In this document: piece by piece, positions 1 through 8,017 of the stretch
How positions within the stretch are numbered: the first letter of the stretch is position 1
Layout: every line of letters begins with the position of its first letter
NCBI RefSeq assembly: GCF_001679785.1
Contig: NZ_CP016287.1
Location: 1 to 64,000 of the forward strand
Reading direction: 5' to 3'
Origin: Rhizobium leguminosarum
GTDB lineage: Bacteria; Pseudomonadota; Alphaproteobacteria; Rhizobiales; Rhizobiaceae
Length of the DNA: 64,000 nt
Program-made: the position numbers and the translations under genes
The notes under the pieces: model-generated
Databases searched by the model: none
What the model saw: the letters and a program-made list of their open reading frames with translations, nothing else
Told to the model about the DNA's origin: nothing

Positions 1-696
1 GCCGCGATCGGCCGTGCCCAGAGTCTTGCCACGATTGAGGACGGTAAAGCGATCGCCGACAGCAAGGGCATGTCGGACGTTGTGGGTGATGAACACCACC
101 CCTACCCCCTTCTTCCGCACACGGTCGATGGTCGACAGGACATTGGCCGTCTGACGCACGCCCAGGGCGGATGTCGGCTCATCCAAAATGAGAACCTTGG
201 CGCCGAAATAGACCGCGCGAGCGATTGCCACCGTCTGGCGCTCGCCGCCCGAGAGCGTCCCGACGGCTTGTCCGGGCTCACGCAGGTTGATGCCCATTTC
301 GCGCATCTGTTCGAACGTGATTGCATCGGCCTTCTTGAAGTCGATCCGTTTGAAAGGGCCAAAGCCGGTTTCGGGTTCGCGGCCAAGCCAGAAATTGCGG
401 CTCACGCTCATCAGCGGGATCATTGCCAGGTCCTGGTAGACCGTTGCGATTCCCGCGGCCAGCGCCGCCCGGGGGCTGGTGAAGTGGACCGGCTCGCCTT
501 GGATTTTCATCTCGCCGTGCGTGGGAGCATGTACACCGGACATCGTCTTGATGAACGTCGACTTGCCCGCGCCATTGTCGCCGAGCAGGCAGTGACACTC
601 GCCTGCCTTGACATCGAAGGACACGCCCGAGAGGGCAATAATGTGACCGAAGTGCTTCTGGATATCGGTCATTTCAAGAATTGGTGCGGACATCAT
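1..696 (-). CDS. Sugar ABC importer ATPase (partial, C-terminus beyond window edge)
   Basis: Energises uptake of a monosaccharide or polyol at the inner membrane (carbohydrate-uptake family of the FrcA/RbsA kind). The frame is open for 232 residues from an ATG at 696 down to base 1 with no stop. Visible motifs are Walker [10 protein letters not shown] (about residues 39-47), a Q-loop Gln at about 88, signature LSGGE (148-152), Walker B VLILDEP (168-174) and an H-loop His at about 205. It appears to be the single-domain type rather than the tandem type seen in eryE. Its start overlaps the permease stop (ATGA). A second ATG one codon later is equally possible. The substrate is unknown. Confidence 0.93.
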   Translation of the reverse strand, partial: MMSAPILEMTDIQKHFGHIIALSGVSFDVKAGECHCLLGDNGAGKSTFIKTMSGVHAPTHGEMKIQGEPVHFTSPRAALAAGIATVYQDLAMIPLMSVSRNFWLGREPETGFGPFKRIDFKKADAITFEQMREMGINLREPGQAVGTLSGGERQTVAIARAVYFGAKVLILDEPTSALGVRQTANVLSTIDRVRKKGVGVVFITHNVRHALAVGDRFTVLNRGKTLGTADRG

Positions 697-1805
697 CGCT
701 CTCCGGTGATCGCGCGGCGGATGTAAGTGTTGGCGATAACGGCGGCGAGGAGGATCGATCCGAGAAATACCCGGAATAGGGAACTCTCGACATTGGTGAA
801 GAACAGACCCTGCTGCACGACGCCGAAGATGACGGCTCCTAGCGCGGCGCCAATAACGGAGCCATATCCGCCCGTTAACAATGCGCCCCCAATGACCACG
901 CAAATGATTGCCTCGAATTCTTTCATCAGGCCCCGGTCGGATGCGGCCGAGCCGAACTCGACCGCCTGGGAGATCCCTAGGAGAGTGGCGCACAGGGCAG
1001 CAACTATGAACATTGCCACCTTCACGCGGGCGACAGGTACGCCGATATACCGCGCAGCCTGAGGGTCGCCACCGGCCGCATAGATCCAGTTACCGAACCT
1101 AGTCCTCGTGAGCACCCACTGGCCAACGATCACCATAACGATAGCCCAAATGATCAACATTGGGATGCCGTCAACGATCGGCTGCCCGAGGCGGGTGCCG
1201 CGGGTATAGGTCGCGATCAGCCCCTGCTCTCCGAGCCATGCGAACAGCGCTCCGAGTGCCTTGCCGCCAAAAAGCCAGGCTACGGGATCACCTGCGGAGA
1301 TATCGGCAATCCCCGACACGACCGGCTGCTTATTGAAGGTGATCGCGCTCCAGATCGTCAAGCCGCGCAAAATGAACATGAAGGCCAGCGTGACGATAAA
1401 CGAAGGCAGTCCGGTGCGAATGACCAGCAGGCCATTGATCGCCCCGATCAGACCGCAAGCCAGCACCGTGACGCCGATGGCCGCCCACGCAGGCAAGCCA
1501 ACATAGACAGCCAGCAGACCGAACACCATTCCGGAGAAGCCGACCATCGAACCTAGCGAGAGATCAAACTCGCCGGTAATCATCAGCAGCGAGACACCGA
1601 CAGCGAGGACGACGAACTGAGCCGAAACGGTGCTCCAGTTCATAATCCCGTCCAGCGCAAACATCTGTGTGTTGCCGGCAAGGATGAGGAAGAATGCGAA
1701 CACCGCAACGGTGCCGCCCATGGCCCCAAGCTCGGGGCGGACAAGCGCCCGACGGAGAGTTGACGTGTGTTTAACGCGCTCGTCAGCGCCGATTGTCGTG
1801 CTCAT
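693..1805 (-). CDS. Sugar ABC importer permease (RbsC/FrcC family)
   Basis: Integral membrane permease of a ribose/fructose-type importer, about 370 residues with some nine or ten hydrophobic segments and the family's late [11 protein letters not shown] motif. The frame continues upstream, but I chose the ATG at 1805 ([12 protein letters not shown]) because an AGGTGA ribosome site precedes it and the longer start would run into the hairpin after the binding-protein gene. It lies between the binding-protein gene and the ATPase gene and overlaps the ATPase start by four bases, so the three form one minus-strand operon. The two proteins most like it in this window are the permeases at 24612-25646 and 47965-49017. 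The transported sugar is not identifiable. Confidence 0.92.
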   Translation of the reverse strand: MSTTIGADERVKHTSTLRRALVRPELGAMGGTVAVFAFFLILAGNTQMFALDGIMNWSTVSAQFVVLAVGVSLLMITGEFDLSLGSMVGFSGMVFGLLAVYVGLPAWAAIGVTVLACGLIGAINGLLVIRTGLPSFIVTLAFMFILRGLTIWSAITFNKQPVVSGIADISAGDPVAWLFGGKALGALFAWLGEQGLIATYTRGTRLGQPIVDGIPMLIIWAIVMVIVGQWVLTRTRFGNWIYAAGGDPQAARYIGVPVARVKVAMFIVAALCATLLGISQAVEFGSAASDRGLMKEFEAIICVVIGGALLTGGYGSVIGAALGAVIFGVVQQGLFFTNVESSLFRVFLGSILLAAVIANTYIRRAITGER

Positions 1806-1832
1806 TGCGATCACCTGAAACTGTCGTAAGGG

Positions 1833-1866
1833 CCAAACGGAAGCGGCGATCGCCGCTTCCGTTTGG
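1833..1866. terminator. Perfect 34-bp palindrome between binding-protein and permease genes
   Basis: The 17-base arm CCAAACGGAAGCGGCGA is followed at once by its exact reverse complement, with no unpaired spacer. In RNA it would form a very stable hairpin 12 bases after the binding-protein stop and 27 bases before the permease start. Such hairpins commonly cause partial termination or protect the upstream mRNA, so that more binding protein than permease is made. There is no long T run, so a complete terminator is unlikely. Confidence 0.75.
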
Positions 1867-1878
1867 GAGGTCGTCCGC

Positions 1879-2832
1879 TTACCGGTATTTGCCGGCAAGC
1901 GACTCGACGAGAGCCAGATTGTCCTTCGTCACGAAGCCGGGACCGGACAACACCGAGTTCGCCTGCAGGACGCCGTAGCGAAGGTCGTTGGTGAGGGTGA
2001 TCACCGGCAGGTAGCCCTGAAGGAACGGCTGCTGGTCGATGGCGAAGTTGATGACGCCATCCTTGATCGCCTGCGAGATCTCCGGCGTGAGGTCAAAGGT
2101 CGCGAAGAAGATCGTGCCGGCCAAACCGGTATCCTTGAGCGCCTTGATCGTAGGCAGGGCGGTCATCGGCCCCAGAGTCAGAACGGCGCCCGTATCCTGG
2201 TGGTTGGAAAGGTACGCCTTCACACGGTTTGCGATTTCGGTCGCGTCGGTGCCCGAGTCGATCATCTGATCGCCGAGCGGCACACCCAGGCCAGCCGCAA
2301 AGCCCTCGCAACGCTGCTGCCCTGCGACGTTGGGGAAGAGACTGTTGACGCAGAGGAACGACTTGATGCCCGCAGCCTTCGCGCGCTCACCGGCTCCCTT
2401 GCCGGCGTCGAATTCGGGCTGTCCGACATGAAGCATGGCGCCGAGCTTCTTGGATTCTTCTGCCGTACCGGTGTTCATCGTGACAACAGGGATGCCCTTG
2501 GCAACCGCGTCTTCGATGGCGCCACCGACCGTCTCGACATCAGGAATGGTGACGATGATCCCGTCAGGCTTCTCCGCGGTGGTCTGCTGGATGATCCGCA
2601 CCATGTCGGCCAGGTCGCCGGTCGGCGGGTTGCGGAAGGTGACGGTCGCGCCGACTTCTTTGGCTGCCAAGCTGGCACCGTTCTTCACGGTGTTCCAGAA
2701 CGTCTCACTGTCAGGCGAATGATGGATGAGAACGTATTTCTCCCCGTCCGCCAGAGCAGTTCCGGCGAAGCCCAGAGTGGCCGAGACAGCCAAACCAGCA
2801 AGCAACGCCGCCTTCAATACACGATTTTTCAT
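1879..2832 (-). CDS. Periplasmic sugar-binding protein of ABC importer
   Basis: A 317-residue periplasmic binding protein of the ribose/LacI-like fold (Peripla_BP_4). Residues 1 to about 28 form a Sec signal peptide ending near GTALADG. The mature chain has the two-lobe repeat with typical elements such as DGIIVTIPD, an MNTGTAEESK hinge region and FAIDQQPFLQGY near the C-terminus. It shares the QQRC and DQQP blocks with the binding protein at 25648-26625, so the two importers belong to one subfamily. A strong GGAGGA-like ribosome site precedes the ATG at 2832. It is the first gene of the operon and is probably the most highly expressed. Confidence 0.93.
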   Translation of the reverse strand: MKNRVLKAALLAGLAVSATLGFAGTALADGEKYVLIHHSPDSETFWNTVKNGASLAAKEVGATVTFRNPPTGDLADMVRIIQQTTAEKPDGIIVTIPDVETVGGAIEDAVAKGIPVVTMNTGTAEESKKLGAMLHVGQPEFDAGKGAGERAKAAGIKSFLCVNSLFPNVAGQQRCEGFAAGLGVPLGDQMIDSGTDATEIANRVKAYLSNHQDTGAVLTLGPMTALPTIKALKDTGLAGTIFFATFDLTPEISQAIKDGVINFAIDQQPFLQGYLPVITLTNDLRYGVLQANSVLSGPGFVTKDNLALVESLAGKYR

Positions 2833-3119
2833 ATGTTCCTCCTCATGGTGACCAAGAGCGGTCTGCTTGGCAGCTGGCTGGGTGCGGCTGCATCACCGTC
2901 TTCTTCCCTCCAACTCCGAACCAATGTTATGCATTTCTTTCCAGTCGGGATGAACCAGGGGAGGAACAAAACACTATTGCGTTGGCTGCAAAAATCTTAC
3001 GCTGATTGATCGGGCGGCCGGATCATCTGAGGCGACGGGATCGCTCCCTATCCACAGTCACTACCCCAAAGTCAGACGAGTAAGACTGGCTATTACGGTC
3101 AGCATCCTTAGAGACCCAT
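2833..3119. promoter_or_regulatory. Upstream region of the first importer operon; no gene seen
   Basis: About 290 bases between the binding-protein start and the left end of the IS1380-family element. It must hold the promoter of the minus-strand operon unless the insertion removed part of it. I could not pick out a convincing -35/-10 pair or an operator. No local regulator gene remains next to this operon, which suggests that the insertion or a rearrangement separated it from its regulator. Confidence 0.5.
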
Positions 3120-3139
3120 GCGCTAGCCCGCATCTCTCA
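3120..3139 (+). repeat. Left terminal inverted repeat of the IS1380-family element
   Basis: Reads GCGCTAGCCCGCATCTCTCA. It matches the reverse complement of 6666-6685 at 18 of 20 positions. The group II intron begins at the very next base, so this repeat also supplies the 5' exon (intron-binding) sequence. Confidence 0.85.
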
Positions 3140-5053
3140 GTGCGCCCCGACGGCGCGTAACACCAGTGGAGGAAGGTTCCACCCAGATAATTGTCGATAG
3201 GTCTGGTAGCTGACGAGCGGCTTGGCAGGGTAACCGGCCGGGCCGAAGCCTCGTGACAAAGGCCGCCTTGGGCGGTTGAGCAATCCAGTGGGCCGTAACG
3301 AGTGTGAAGCCTGAGCAGGCCTCGAAAGTGAAGATGCGGATGCCGACCCTCCTGAGATTAGGGGAAGGCAGCACGAGCGGGGAAGAAATCGACGAGCGCA
3401 CCCGCTCGATTCGCCGGGGTAGTGGGCACGGCACGCTGGAAAGGTGGTGCGGGTAATCGGGGGAGACCCGTCCCGGGCGAGGGTAGCGGCCTCAACGGCG
3501 TGCTTGGCACGCCGGTCTGGAGCGGGAGTCGGACAGGGTCATACTACTGCTGAGGCCGGGTAATGCCGGTGGAGGGAAGGCCCCTGACTTCTGGTGTGCT
3601 TTTGACGATGATGAGGTGGAGGTGATTGGCGATGAGCCTGCAAACGCCTGATAAGATCCGGACTCTTCAGAGGAAGCTGTATCGTAAAGCGAAGGCGGAG
3701 CCTGCCTTCCGCTTTTACGCTCTCTACGACAAGATCTGTCGCGACGACATTCTGTACCATGCCTATCGGCTAGCCCGCTCCAATGCTGGTTCGCCGGGCG
3801 TCGACGGCGTGACGTTCGCGCGGATCGAGGCGGCGGGAGCGCAGGAGTGGCTGGCGGGACTGCGCGAGGAACTCGTTTCGAAAACGTATCGGCCCCAACT
3901 GGTACGACGGGTCATGCTACCAAAGCCTGGAGGTGGAGAAAGGCCGCTCGGTATTCCGACTATTCGGGATCGTGTCGTCCAGACTGCCGCCAAGCTGGTG
4001 CTTGAACCGATCTTCGAGGCGGATTTCGAGGATAGCGCCTATGGCTATCGCCCCAATCGGGGTGGTGGTCAGGCGGTCAAGGAGGTGCACCGGCTAATAT
4101 GCCGGGGTTACACCGATGTGGTCGACGCTGATTTGTCGGGATATTTCGACTCGATTCCGCACGCGGACCTTCTACGATCCGTGGCCCGCAGGGTCGTCGA
4201 CAGGCATGTGCTGCATCTTATCAAGATGTGGCTGAAAGCGCCTGTTGAAGAACGGGATGGCGACGGCAAGCGGCGCATGAGTGGTGGTCGCAACGCAACG
4301 AGCGGAACGCCTCAGGGCGGTGTCGCGAGTCCGATGCTGGCCAACATCTACATGAACCGTTTCCTGAAGCATTGGCGGCAGACCGCACGGGGAGAAGCGT
4401 TCCAAGCCCACGTCGTTTCCTACGCCGACGACTTCGTCATCCTCAGCCGTGGTTATGCGGAAGAGGCTCTGTCGTGGACGCGGCTGGTTATGGCGAAGCT
4501 CGGGCTCACCCTCAATGAGGCGAAAACCTCGGTGAGGAATGCACGACAGGAGCATTTCGACTTCCTTGGCTATAGCTTTGGCCCCGAGCATTTTCGCAAG
4601 GATGGTCATTGGTATCTGGGCGCAAGCCCATCTCGGAAAAGTGTCCAGCGGCTCAAGAAAAAGGTGAGCGATTTGCTCGTGCCCGGTGAGATGGGGACAT
4701 GGCCCGACGTGCGGAACCGGCTCAACCGCCTTTTGCGCGGCTGGTCGACCTACTTCGGTTATGGCTCCCGCCTTCCGGCATATCGGGCGGTCGACAACCA
4801 TGTTTACGAGCGTGTGCGAAACTTCCTCACGCGGCGGCACAAGGTGGCAGGGCGCGGGTCGCACCGTTTCTCCGATGACTATGTCTTTGGAGAGGGCGGT
4901 GTGCTGCGCCTTCGACGCGTCCACATCGGGCCACCTCCGAGAGCTATGCGGTGAAGCCAGTCGGAAAGCCGGATGCCGGAAATCGGCACGTCCGGTTTGA
5001 CGAGCGGGGACAGGAAACGGGACTCATGTCACCGCGCCTGTCCTCGACTCTAC
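3140..5053 (+). ncRNA. Group II intron ribozyme with internal maturase gene
   Basis: The 5' end is GTGCGCC at 3140, fitting the GUGYG consensus. Domain V is at about 4967-4998. It starts with the catalytic AGC and has a GAAA-type tetraloop and a 2-nt bulge. Domain VI follows at about 5002-5050: GGACAGG pairs with CCTGTCC and leaves a bulged A at 5047. That gives a 3' end at 5053 (...CTCTAC), seven bases from the branch A. The length of 1914 bases is like RmInt1 of Sinorhizobium. Candidate exon-binding sites are GATGCGG (3333-3339), complementary to CCGCATC of the 5' exon, and TGAGA (3353-3357), complementary to TCTCA at the exon end. The boundaries come from these rules and have not been checked by splicing. 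Confidence 0.88.
3632..4954 (+). CDS. ltrA: Group II intron-encoded reverse transcriptase/maturase
   Basis: A 440-residue protein that helps the intron fold and splice and reverse-transcribes it into new sites. Residues from about 60 to 330 form the reverse transcriptase, with LPKPGGGERPLGIPT, SGTPQGGVASPMLANIY and the active-site YADD. A maturase (X) domain follows, including RLLRGWSTYFGYG. The C-terminus ends at about GPPPRAMR with no HNH zinc-finger endonuclease, as in RmInt1-like proteins, which prime from replication forks instead of cutting the second strand. The ATG at 3632 is preceded by GGAGGTGA. The gene sits in domain IV and runs opposite to the host element's transposase. It looks intact. 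Confidence 0.95.
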   Translation: MSLQTPDKIRTLQRKLYRKAKAEPAFRFYALYDKICRDDILYHAYRLARSNAGSPGVDGVTFARIEAAGAQEWLAGLREELVSKTYRPQLVRRVMLPKPGGGERPLGIPTIRDRVVQTAAKLVLEPIFEADFEDSAYGYRPNRGGGQAVKEVHRLICRGYTDVVDADLSGYFDSIPHADLLRSVARRVVDRHVLHLIKMWLKAPVEERDGDGKRRMSGGRNATSGTPQGGVASPMLANIYMNRFLKHWRQTARGEAFQAHVVSYADDFVILSRGYAEEALSWTRLVMAKLGLTLNEAKTSVRNARQEHFDFLGYSFGPEHFRKDGHWYLGASPSRKSVQRLKKKVSDLLVPGEMGTWPDVRNRLNRLLRGWSTYFGYGSRLPAYRAVDNHVYERVRNFLTRRHKVAGRGSHRFSDDYVFGEGGVLRLRRVHIGPPPRAMR

Positions 5054-5202
5054 CAGCGTCTCTGGTATTGATTGGGTGCGCTGTCGGCTGGCGTTGCGTG
5101 CACACCGAGGACGCGGGCGGCCGTCGCCGCGATGTTGGGCGTTTTGTCTGGTCCGGCGATGTATCCTCTGTCGTTGGCGGGAAGGGCTCGGGTCCGGCGG
5201 CA

Positions 5203-6585
5203 TCATCGGGCCGCGGCGCATATTCGGGCGTGAGCCAGGGCAAATTCCTCGGCATATGGGCAGGCCGAAGCCATCGCCACCTTGATGCGGCGGACGGAGA
5301 TGCGGACCTGGGCGCCGATCTTCAAGAGCTTCAATCGGATCGTGCCGCAGGTGGCATCGGCAAGGCGGCTACCGGTGAGGCCGAGGCGGCGTAGCGCACA
5401 GATCAGCACATAGGCCAAGGATGCAAACCAGAGCCGCAACTGATTGGCGCGCATGGTGTGGGCGCTGGTGCGGTCGGCATAGAGATCGAGCTGGCATTCC
5501 TTGATGCGGTTCTCCATATCGCCACGGGCGCAGTAAAGCTCCTCGTAAAGCGGTTGTGCCGCCCAGTATTCCGGTTCCAGCGAGGTGACGATGAAGCGCG
5601 GATTGGCCCCCGCCATCGTCCATTCGGCCTTGGCCACCACCCGCCGCCGGCATGACCAGCTGCCCTTCGTCGACCACAGGAAGTCGCGGAAGACGCGGGC
5701 AGCCTGGCCGCTTGCCTTGGCCGCAAGGCTCGCTTCCTCCAGGGCCTCGGCGATCTTCTCTTCCAACCGCTTGTTGCGGGCAAGGCCAAAGACATAGTCG
5801 ACGCCGTTTGCCTCGCACCAGTCCATCAGTTCGTCGCGGGCAAAGCCGGAATCGGCCCGCAGGATGATGCGCACGTTGGGCCAGCGCGCGCGGATCTGCT
5901 TGACGATCCGCCCGACCTCCTCGACCGCGCCGGCGCTGGCGTCGATATTGGAGCGTCGCAGCTTGGCCGAAAGCAGATGCCGGCCGCAAAAGATGTAGAG
6001 CGGCAAATAGCAATAGCCGTCATAATAGCCGTGGAAGAACCGCCCTTCCTGATGGCCGTGCAGCGGATCGTCGGTGGCGTCGAGATCGAGCACGATCTCC
6101 TCCGGCGGCCTGTCGTGTGCGTCCACGAACAGCTCCACGAATAGCGCTTCCAGCGCCCCTGCGTCATAGGCGATCTTATGATAGCGCGTCGGCGCGCCGG
6201 GGCGGCCGTGCTCCAGCCGGTTCAACGTGGATTTGCCGGCAAGCACCGCACAGTCTTGTCGCTTCGGCGTCAGCCGCTCCGACAGCAGCGCAAGTACCGG
6301 GTCGTGGCGCAGCGTGTCGTGATCGTCGACATCCTCATAGCCCAGCGCGATCGCTGCAATGCGCTGCCCGACCAGCGTGCGCATGCTGTGGACCGTGCAC
6401 TTGCGATCGCGGCCATCAATGAAGCAGCCGGCCACCCGGTCGAATAGCCCGATGGCCCCATCGACGTGGCGAAGCAGCAGCGCACCGGCATCCGAGGTGA
6501 TCGCGCCGCCGTCAAAACCAGCGATAACTTTGTGGCCGTCGAAGCCTTCAAATCCGAACTGCGCGGAGATACAGTGTGTTTGCAT
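5203..6585 (-). CDS. IS1380-family transposase
   Basis: A 460-residue DDE transposase with a complete frame. The N-terminal region has the family's FDGGAITSDAGALLLR motif. The catalytic core includes LDLDATDDPLHGHQEGRFFHGYYDGY and LRADSGFARDELMDW, and the C-terminal region has YCARGDMENRIKE, which carries the catalytic Glu. The ATG at 6585 follows a GGAGG site, but both lie inside the arm of a hairpin (6581-6655) that would hide them in read-through transcripts. It should be functional, since neither intron nor frameshift interrupts it. Confidence 0.93.
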   Translation of the reverse strand: MQTHCISAQFGFEGFDGHKVIAGFDGGAITSDAGALLLRHVDGAIGLFDRVAGCFIDGRDRKCTVHSMRTLVGQRIAAIALGYEDVDDHDTLRHDPVLALLSERLTPKRQDCAVLAGKSTLNRLEHGRPGAPTRYHKIAYDAGALEALFVELFVDAHDRPPEEIVLDLDATDDPLHGHQEGRFFHGYYDGYCYLPLYIFCGRHLLSAKLRRSNIDASAGAVEEVGRIVKQIRARWPNVRIILRADSGFARDELMDWCEANGVDYVFGLARNKRLEEKIAEALEEASLAAKASGQAARVFRDFLWSTKGSWSCRRRVVAKAEWTMAGANPRFIVTSLEPEYWAAQPLYEELYCARGDMENRIKECQLDLYADRTSAHTMRANQLRLWFASLAYVLICALRRLGLTGSRLADATCGTIRLKLLKIGAQVRISVRRIKVAMASACPYAEEFALAHARICAAAR

Positions 6586-6655
6586 CGGGCCTCCGTAAGG
6601 AATCTGGTAAGCCTTTGTCGCAAAAGCAGTTTCTCAGATTCGCAGGCCCGATGCA
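6581..6655 (-). promoter_or_regulatory. Inverted repeat sequestering the transposase start codon
   Basis: The 12-base TGCATCGGGCCT at 6581-6592 is the exact reverse complement of AGGCCCGATGCA at 6644-6655, with a 51-base loop. The transposase start codon (6583-6585) and most of its ribosome site lie in one arm. A transcript entering from outside the element would fold and block translation. A transcript starting inside the loop would lack one arm and be translated. IS10 and IS50 use the same protective design. The internal promoter itself was not identified. Confidence 0.7.
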
Positions 6656-6665
6656 CCCTTTACTT

Positions 6666-6685
6666 TGAGAGATTCAGGCTAGCGC
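6666..6685 (-). repeat. Right terminal inverted repeat of the IS1380-family element
   Basis: The + strand reads TGAGAGATTCAGGCTAGCGC. It matches the left repeat at 18 of 20 positions and contains the same intron-binding core (ATCTCTCA on the minus strand), so it is a second potential target for the intron. Confidence 0.85.
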
Positions 6686-6797
6686 CTCTGTATTCATGGA
6701 TTGAGGCTCACTGCAACAATGTCCGGATTGGCGGATCCTGACGCTGTCGAGCATTTGATGCGAGCGGAAAGCCGAAAGTCTTCCTCGAAACGGGCTG

Positions 6798-6971
6798 TTC
6801 CACGACGAGGACGTCACCTACGCCCGGCGACTGCAGCAGGCGGGCGTGGCCAGCACCCTGCACGTAGTGCCCGGCGCCTACCACAACTTCGACGCCATCG
6901 AAGCGAAAGCCGCCATCTCCCGGGCCTTCGTCAAGGCCCAGACGACGGCATTGGACGAAGCACTCGGATAA
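6798..6971 (+). pseudogene. C-terminal fragment of an alpha/beta hydrolase (esterase)
   Basis: One frame ending with TAA at 6971 reads NGLFHDEDVTYARRLQQAGV and continues with TLHVVPGAYHNFDAI. This is the last strand and the catalytic His region (GAYHNFD) of Abhydrolase_3-type esterases. There is no start codon, no GXSXG nucleophile and no upstream core. The sequence between this fragment and the IS1380-family end at 6685 is not recognisable. It is the tail of a gene destroyed by insertions and deletions and is not expected to make a functional protein. Confidence 0.7.
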
Positions 6972-7067
6972 CAATGCAACGCCATGGGCTTTCCCTCGAT
7001 ACACGCACGTCGGGTCGCCAGTCGGCGTGTGTTCTCTCGAACTAATGGCTGCTTTCGATAGCCTAGA

Positions 7068-7088
7068 TGTTTAGTCCCGGCATTGATG
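7068..7088. repeat. Solo end of the IS481 element found at 33234-34235
   Basis: TGTTTAGTCCCGGCAT at 7068 is identical to the first 16 bases of the 23-bp terminal repeat at 33234. It is followed by TGATG with one T missing. No transposase or second end lies nearby. It is a scar of an old insertion or of a deletion that started at such an end. Confidence 0.75.
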
Positions 7089-7099
7089 CAAAAACGATT

Positions 7100-7999
7100 T
7101 TATCCACGTTGACCCAATAGGAGGTCATACTTCCTCAGGATTTCAACAATCTTCTTGTCCTGTTCGGTATCGGCAAGCAACGCCGGCTGGCGGCTGGCGC
7201 CGACAGAGGAATCCTGCAGGTAGAGCGCGCGCTTGACCATGGCCGGCGGGAAACCGTGGGCGTAGAGGTCTGTGCGGAAGGCGGTGTAGATTTCCTGCTG
7301 ACGTTCGGCTTCTGCGATATCGCCCGAGTTGAAGCTACCGACGATGCCGGCCAAGACGTCCGGCATGGCGTTCCCGAGACCGGAAATGCAGCCGGCAGCA
7401 CCATTCTGCAGCGACCACAGGACCAGGTGGTCGGGACCGGAATAGACTTCGAAACCTTCAACTTCCTTGGAGACCTGAAGATAGGCAGCCAAGGTTTCCT
7501 GCGCGCCGCCGGAATCCTTGATGCCGGCGATGTTGCCGTGGGTGGCCAGCTTGCGGGCAGTTTCCGGCTCGATGTGATTCTGGGTGCGGGCCGGGATGTC
7601 GTAAAGATAGACCGGTGTGTTGACAGCGTCTGCCACCGTCGAGAAGTGGCGCATCAAGCCGTCCTGCGCGCAGGCGATGAAGAAGGGCGTAATGACGGCG
7701 ATGCCGGTGACGCCGATGCGGTCGAATTCTTTCGCTAGCTGCAGGGTTTCGAACGTGGCGGGCATACCGGCATTGACGATGACATCGACCTTACCGCCGA
7801 CTTCATCGACCACTTCCTCCAGCAGCCTGACCTTTTCGCCGTGGGTGAGTGCGGAAAAGTCACCATTGGTCCCGGCGCACATGATGTTGTTGCCGGCCGC
7901 GACCTGCCGGCGCACCTGGGCGCGGGTGGCTTCGTAATTGATGGTCTCGTCGTCGTTGAAGCATGTCACTATTGCGACGAAGGCTTTCCTGGTCATCAT
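7100..7999 (-). CDS. DapA/KDG-aldolase family protein (dihydrodipicolinate synthase-like)
   Basis: A 299-residue class I aldolase of the DHDPS/N-acetylneuraminate lyase superfamily. It has the Schiff-base lysine in AGIKDSGG (K161), the catalytic tyrosine in YLYDIPART (Y133), and GTNGDF in place of the usual GTTGE loop (about 43-48). Family members cleave or form 2-keto acids from pyruvate plus an aldehyde. The gene follows the peptide-type importer genes by 18 bases on the same strand, so it probably acts on the imported compound or its product and is not biosynthetic DapA. Two adjacent ATG codons (7999 and 7996) follow GGAG, and the second has the better spacing. The substrate is unknown. 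Confidence 0.88.
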   Translation of the reverse strand: MMTRKAFVAIVTCFNDDETINYEATRAQVRRQVAAGNNIMCAGTNGDFSALTHGEKVRLLEEVVDEVGGKVDVIVNAGMPATFETLQLAKEFDRIGVTGIAVITPFFIACAQDGLMRHFSTVADAVNTPVYLYDIPARTQNHIEPETARKLATHGNIAGIKDSGGAQETLAAYLQVSKEVEGFEVYSGPDHLVLWSLQNGAAGCISGLGNAMPDVLAGIVGSFNSGDIAEAERQQEIYTAFRTDLYAHGFPPAMVKRALYLQDSSVGASRQPALLADTEQDKKIVEILRKYDLLLGQRG

Positions 8000-8017
8000 T
8001 CTACTCCGGTATCAATA

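Larger units (their letters stand above)
3120..6685 (-). mobile_element. IS1380-family insertion sequence carrying a group II intron
   Basis: The element is bounded by near-perfect 20-bp inverted repeats (3120-3139 and 6666-6685, 18 of 20 matching) and encodes one intact transposase on the minus strand. Its total length is 3566 bp. Without the 1914-bp intron it is 1652 bp, the usual size for this family. The intron lies between the left repeat and the 3' end of the transposase gene, so all functions needed for transposition look intact. I found no 4-bp target duplication: the flanks are CCAT and CTCT. One end may therefore have been rearranged after insertion. Confidence 0.85.

Noticed and set aside
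4172..4924. 250-codon minus-strand frame inside the intron
   Set aside because: It is antisense to the maturase gene, which has all the family motifs.
5054..5070. Dyad ACCAG...CTGGT at the intron 3' exon as a transcription terminator target
   Set aside because: Group IIC introns insert after terminators, but here the 5' exon is the IS inverted repeat, which explains the site better, and the dyad is short and spans the splice junction.
3116..6689. Target-site duplication of the IS1380-family element
   Set aside because: The four-base flanks CCAT and CTCT do not match, and shifting the ends by a base or two does not help.
7100..7999. Biosynthetic DapA for lysine
   Set aside because: The gene is the tail of an importer operon and has a variant GTNGDF loop. 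Catabolic DapA-like aldolases are common in such contexts.
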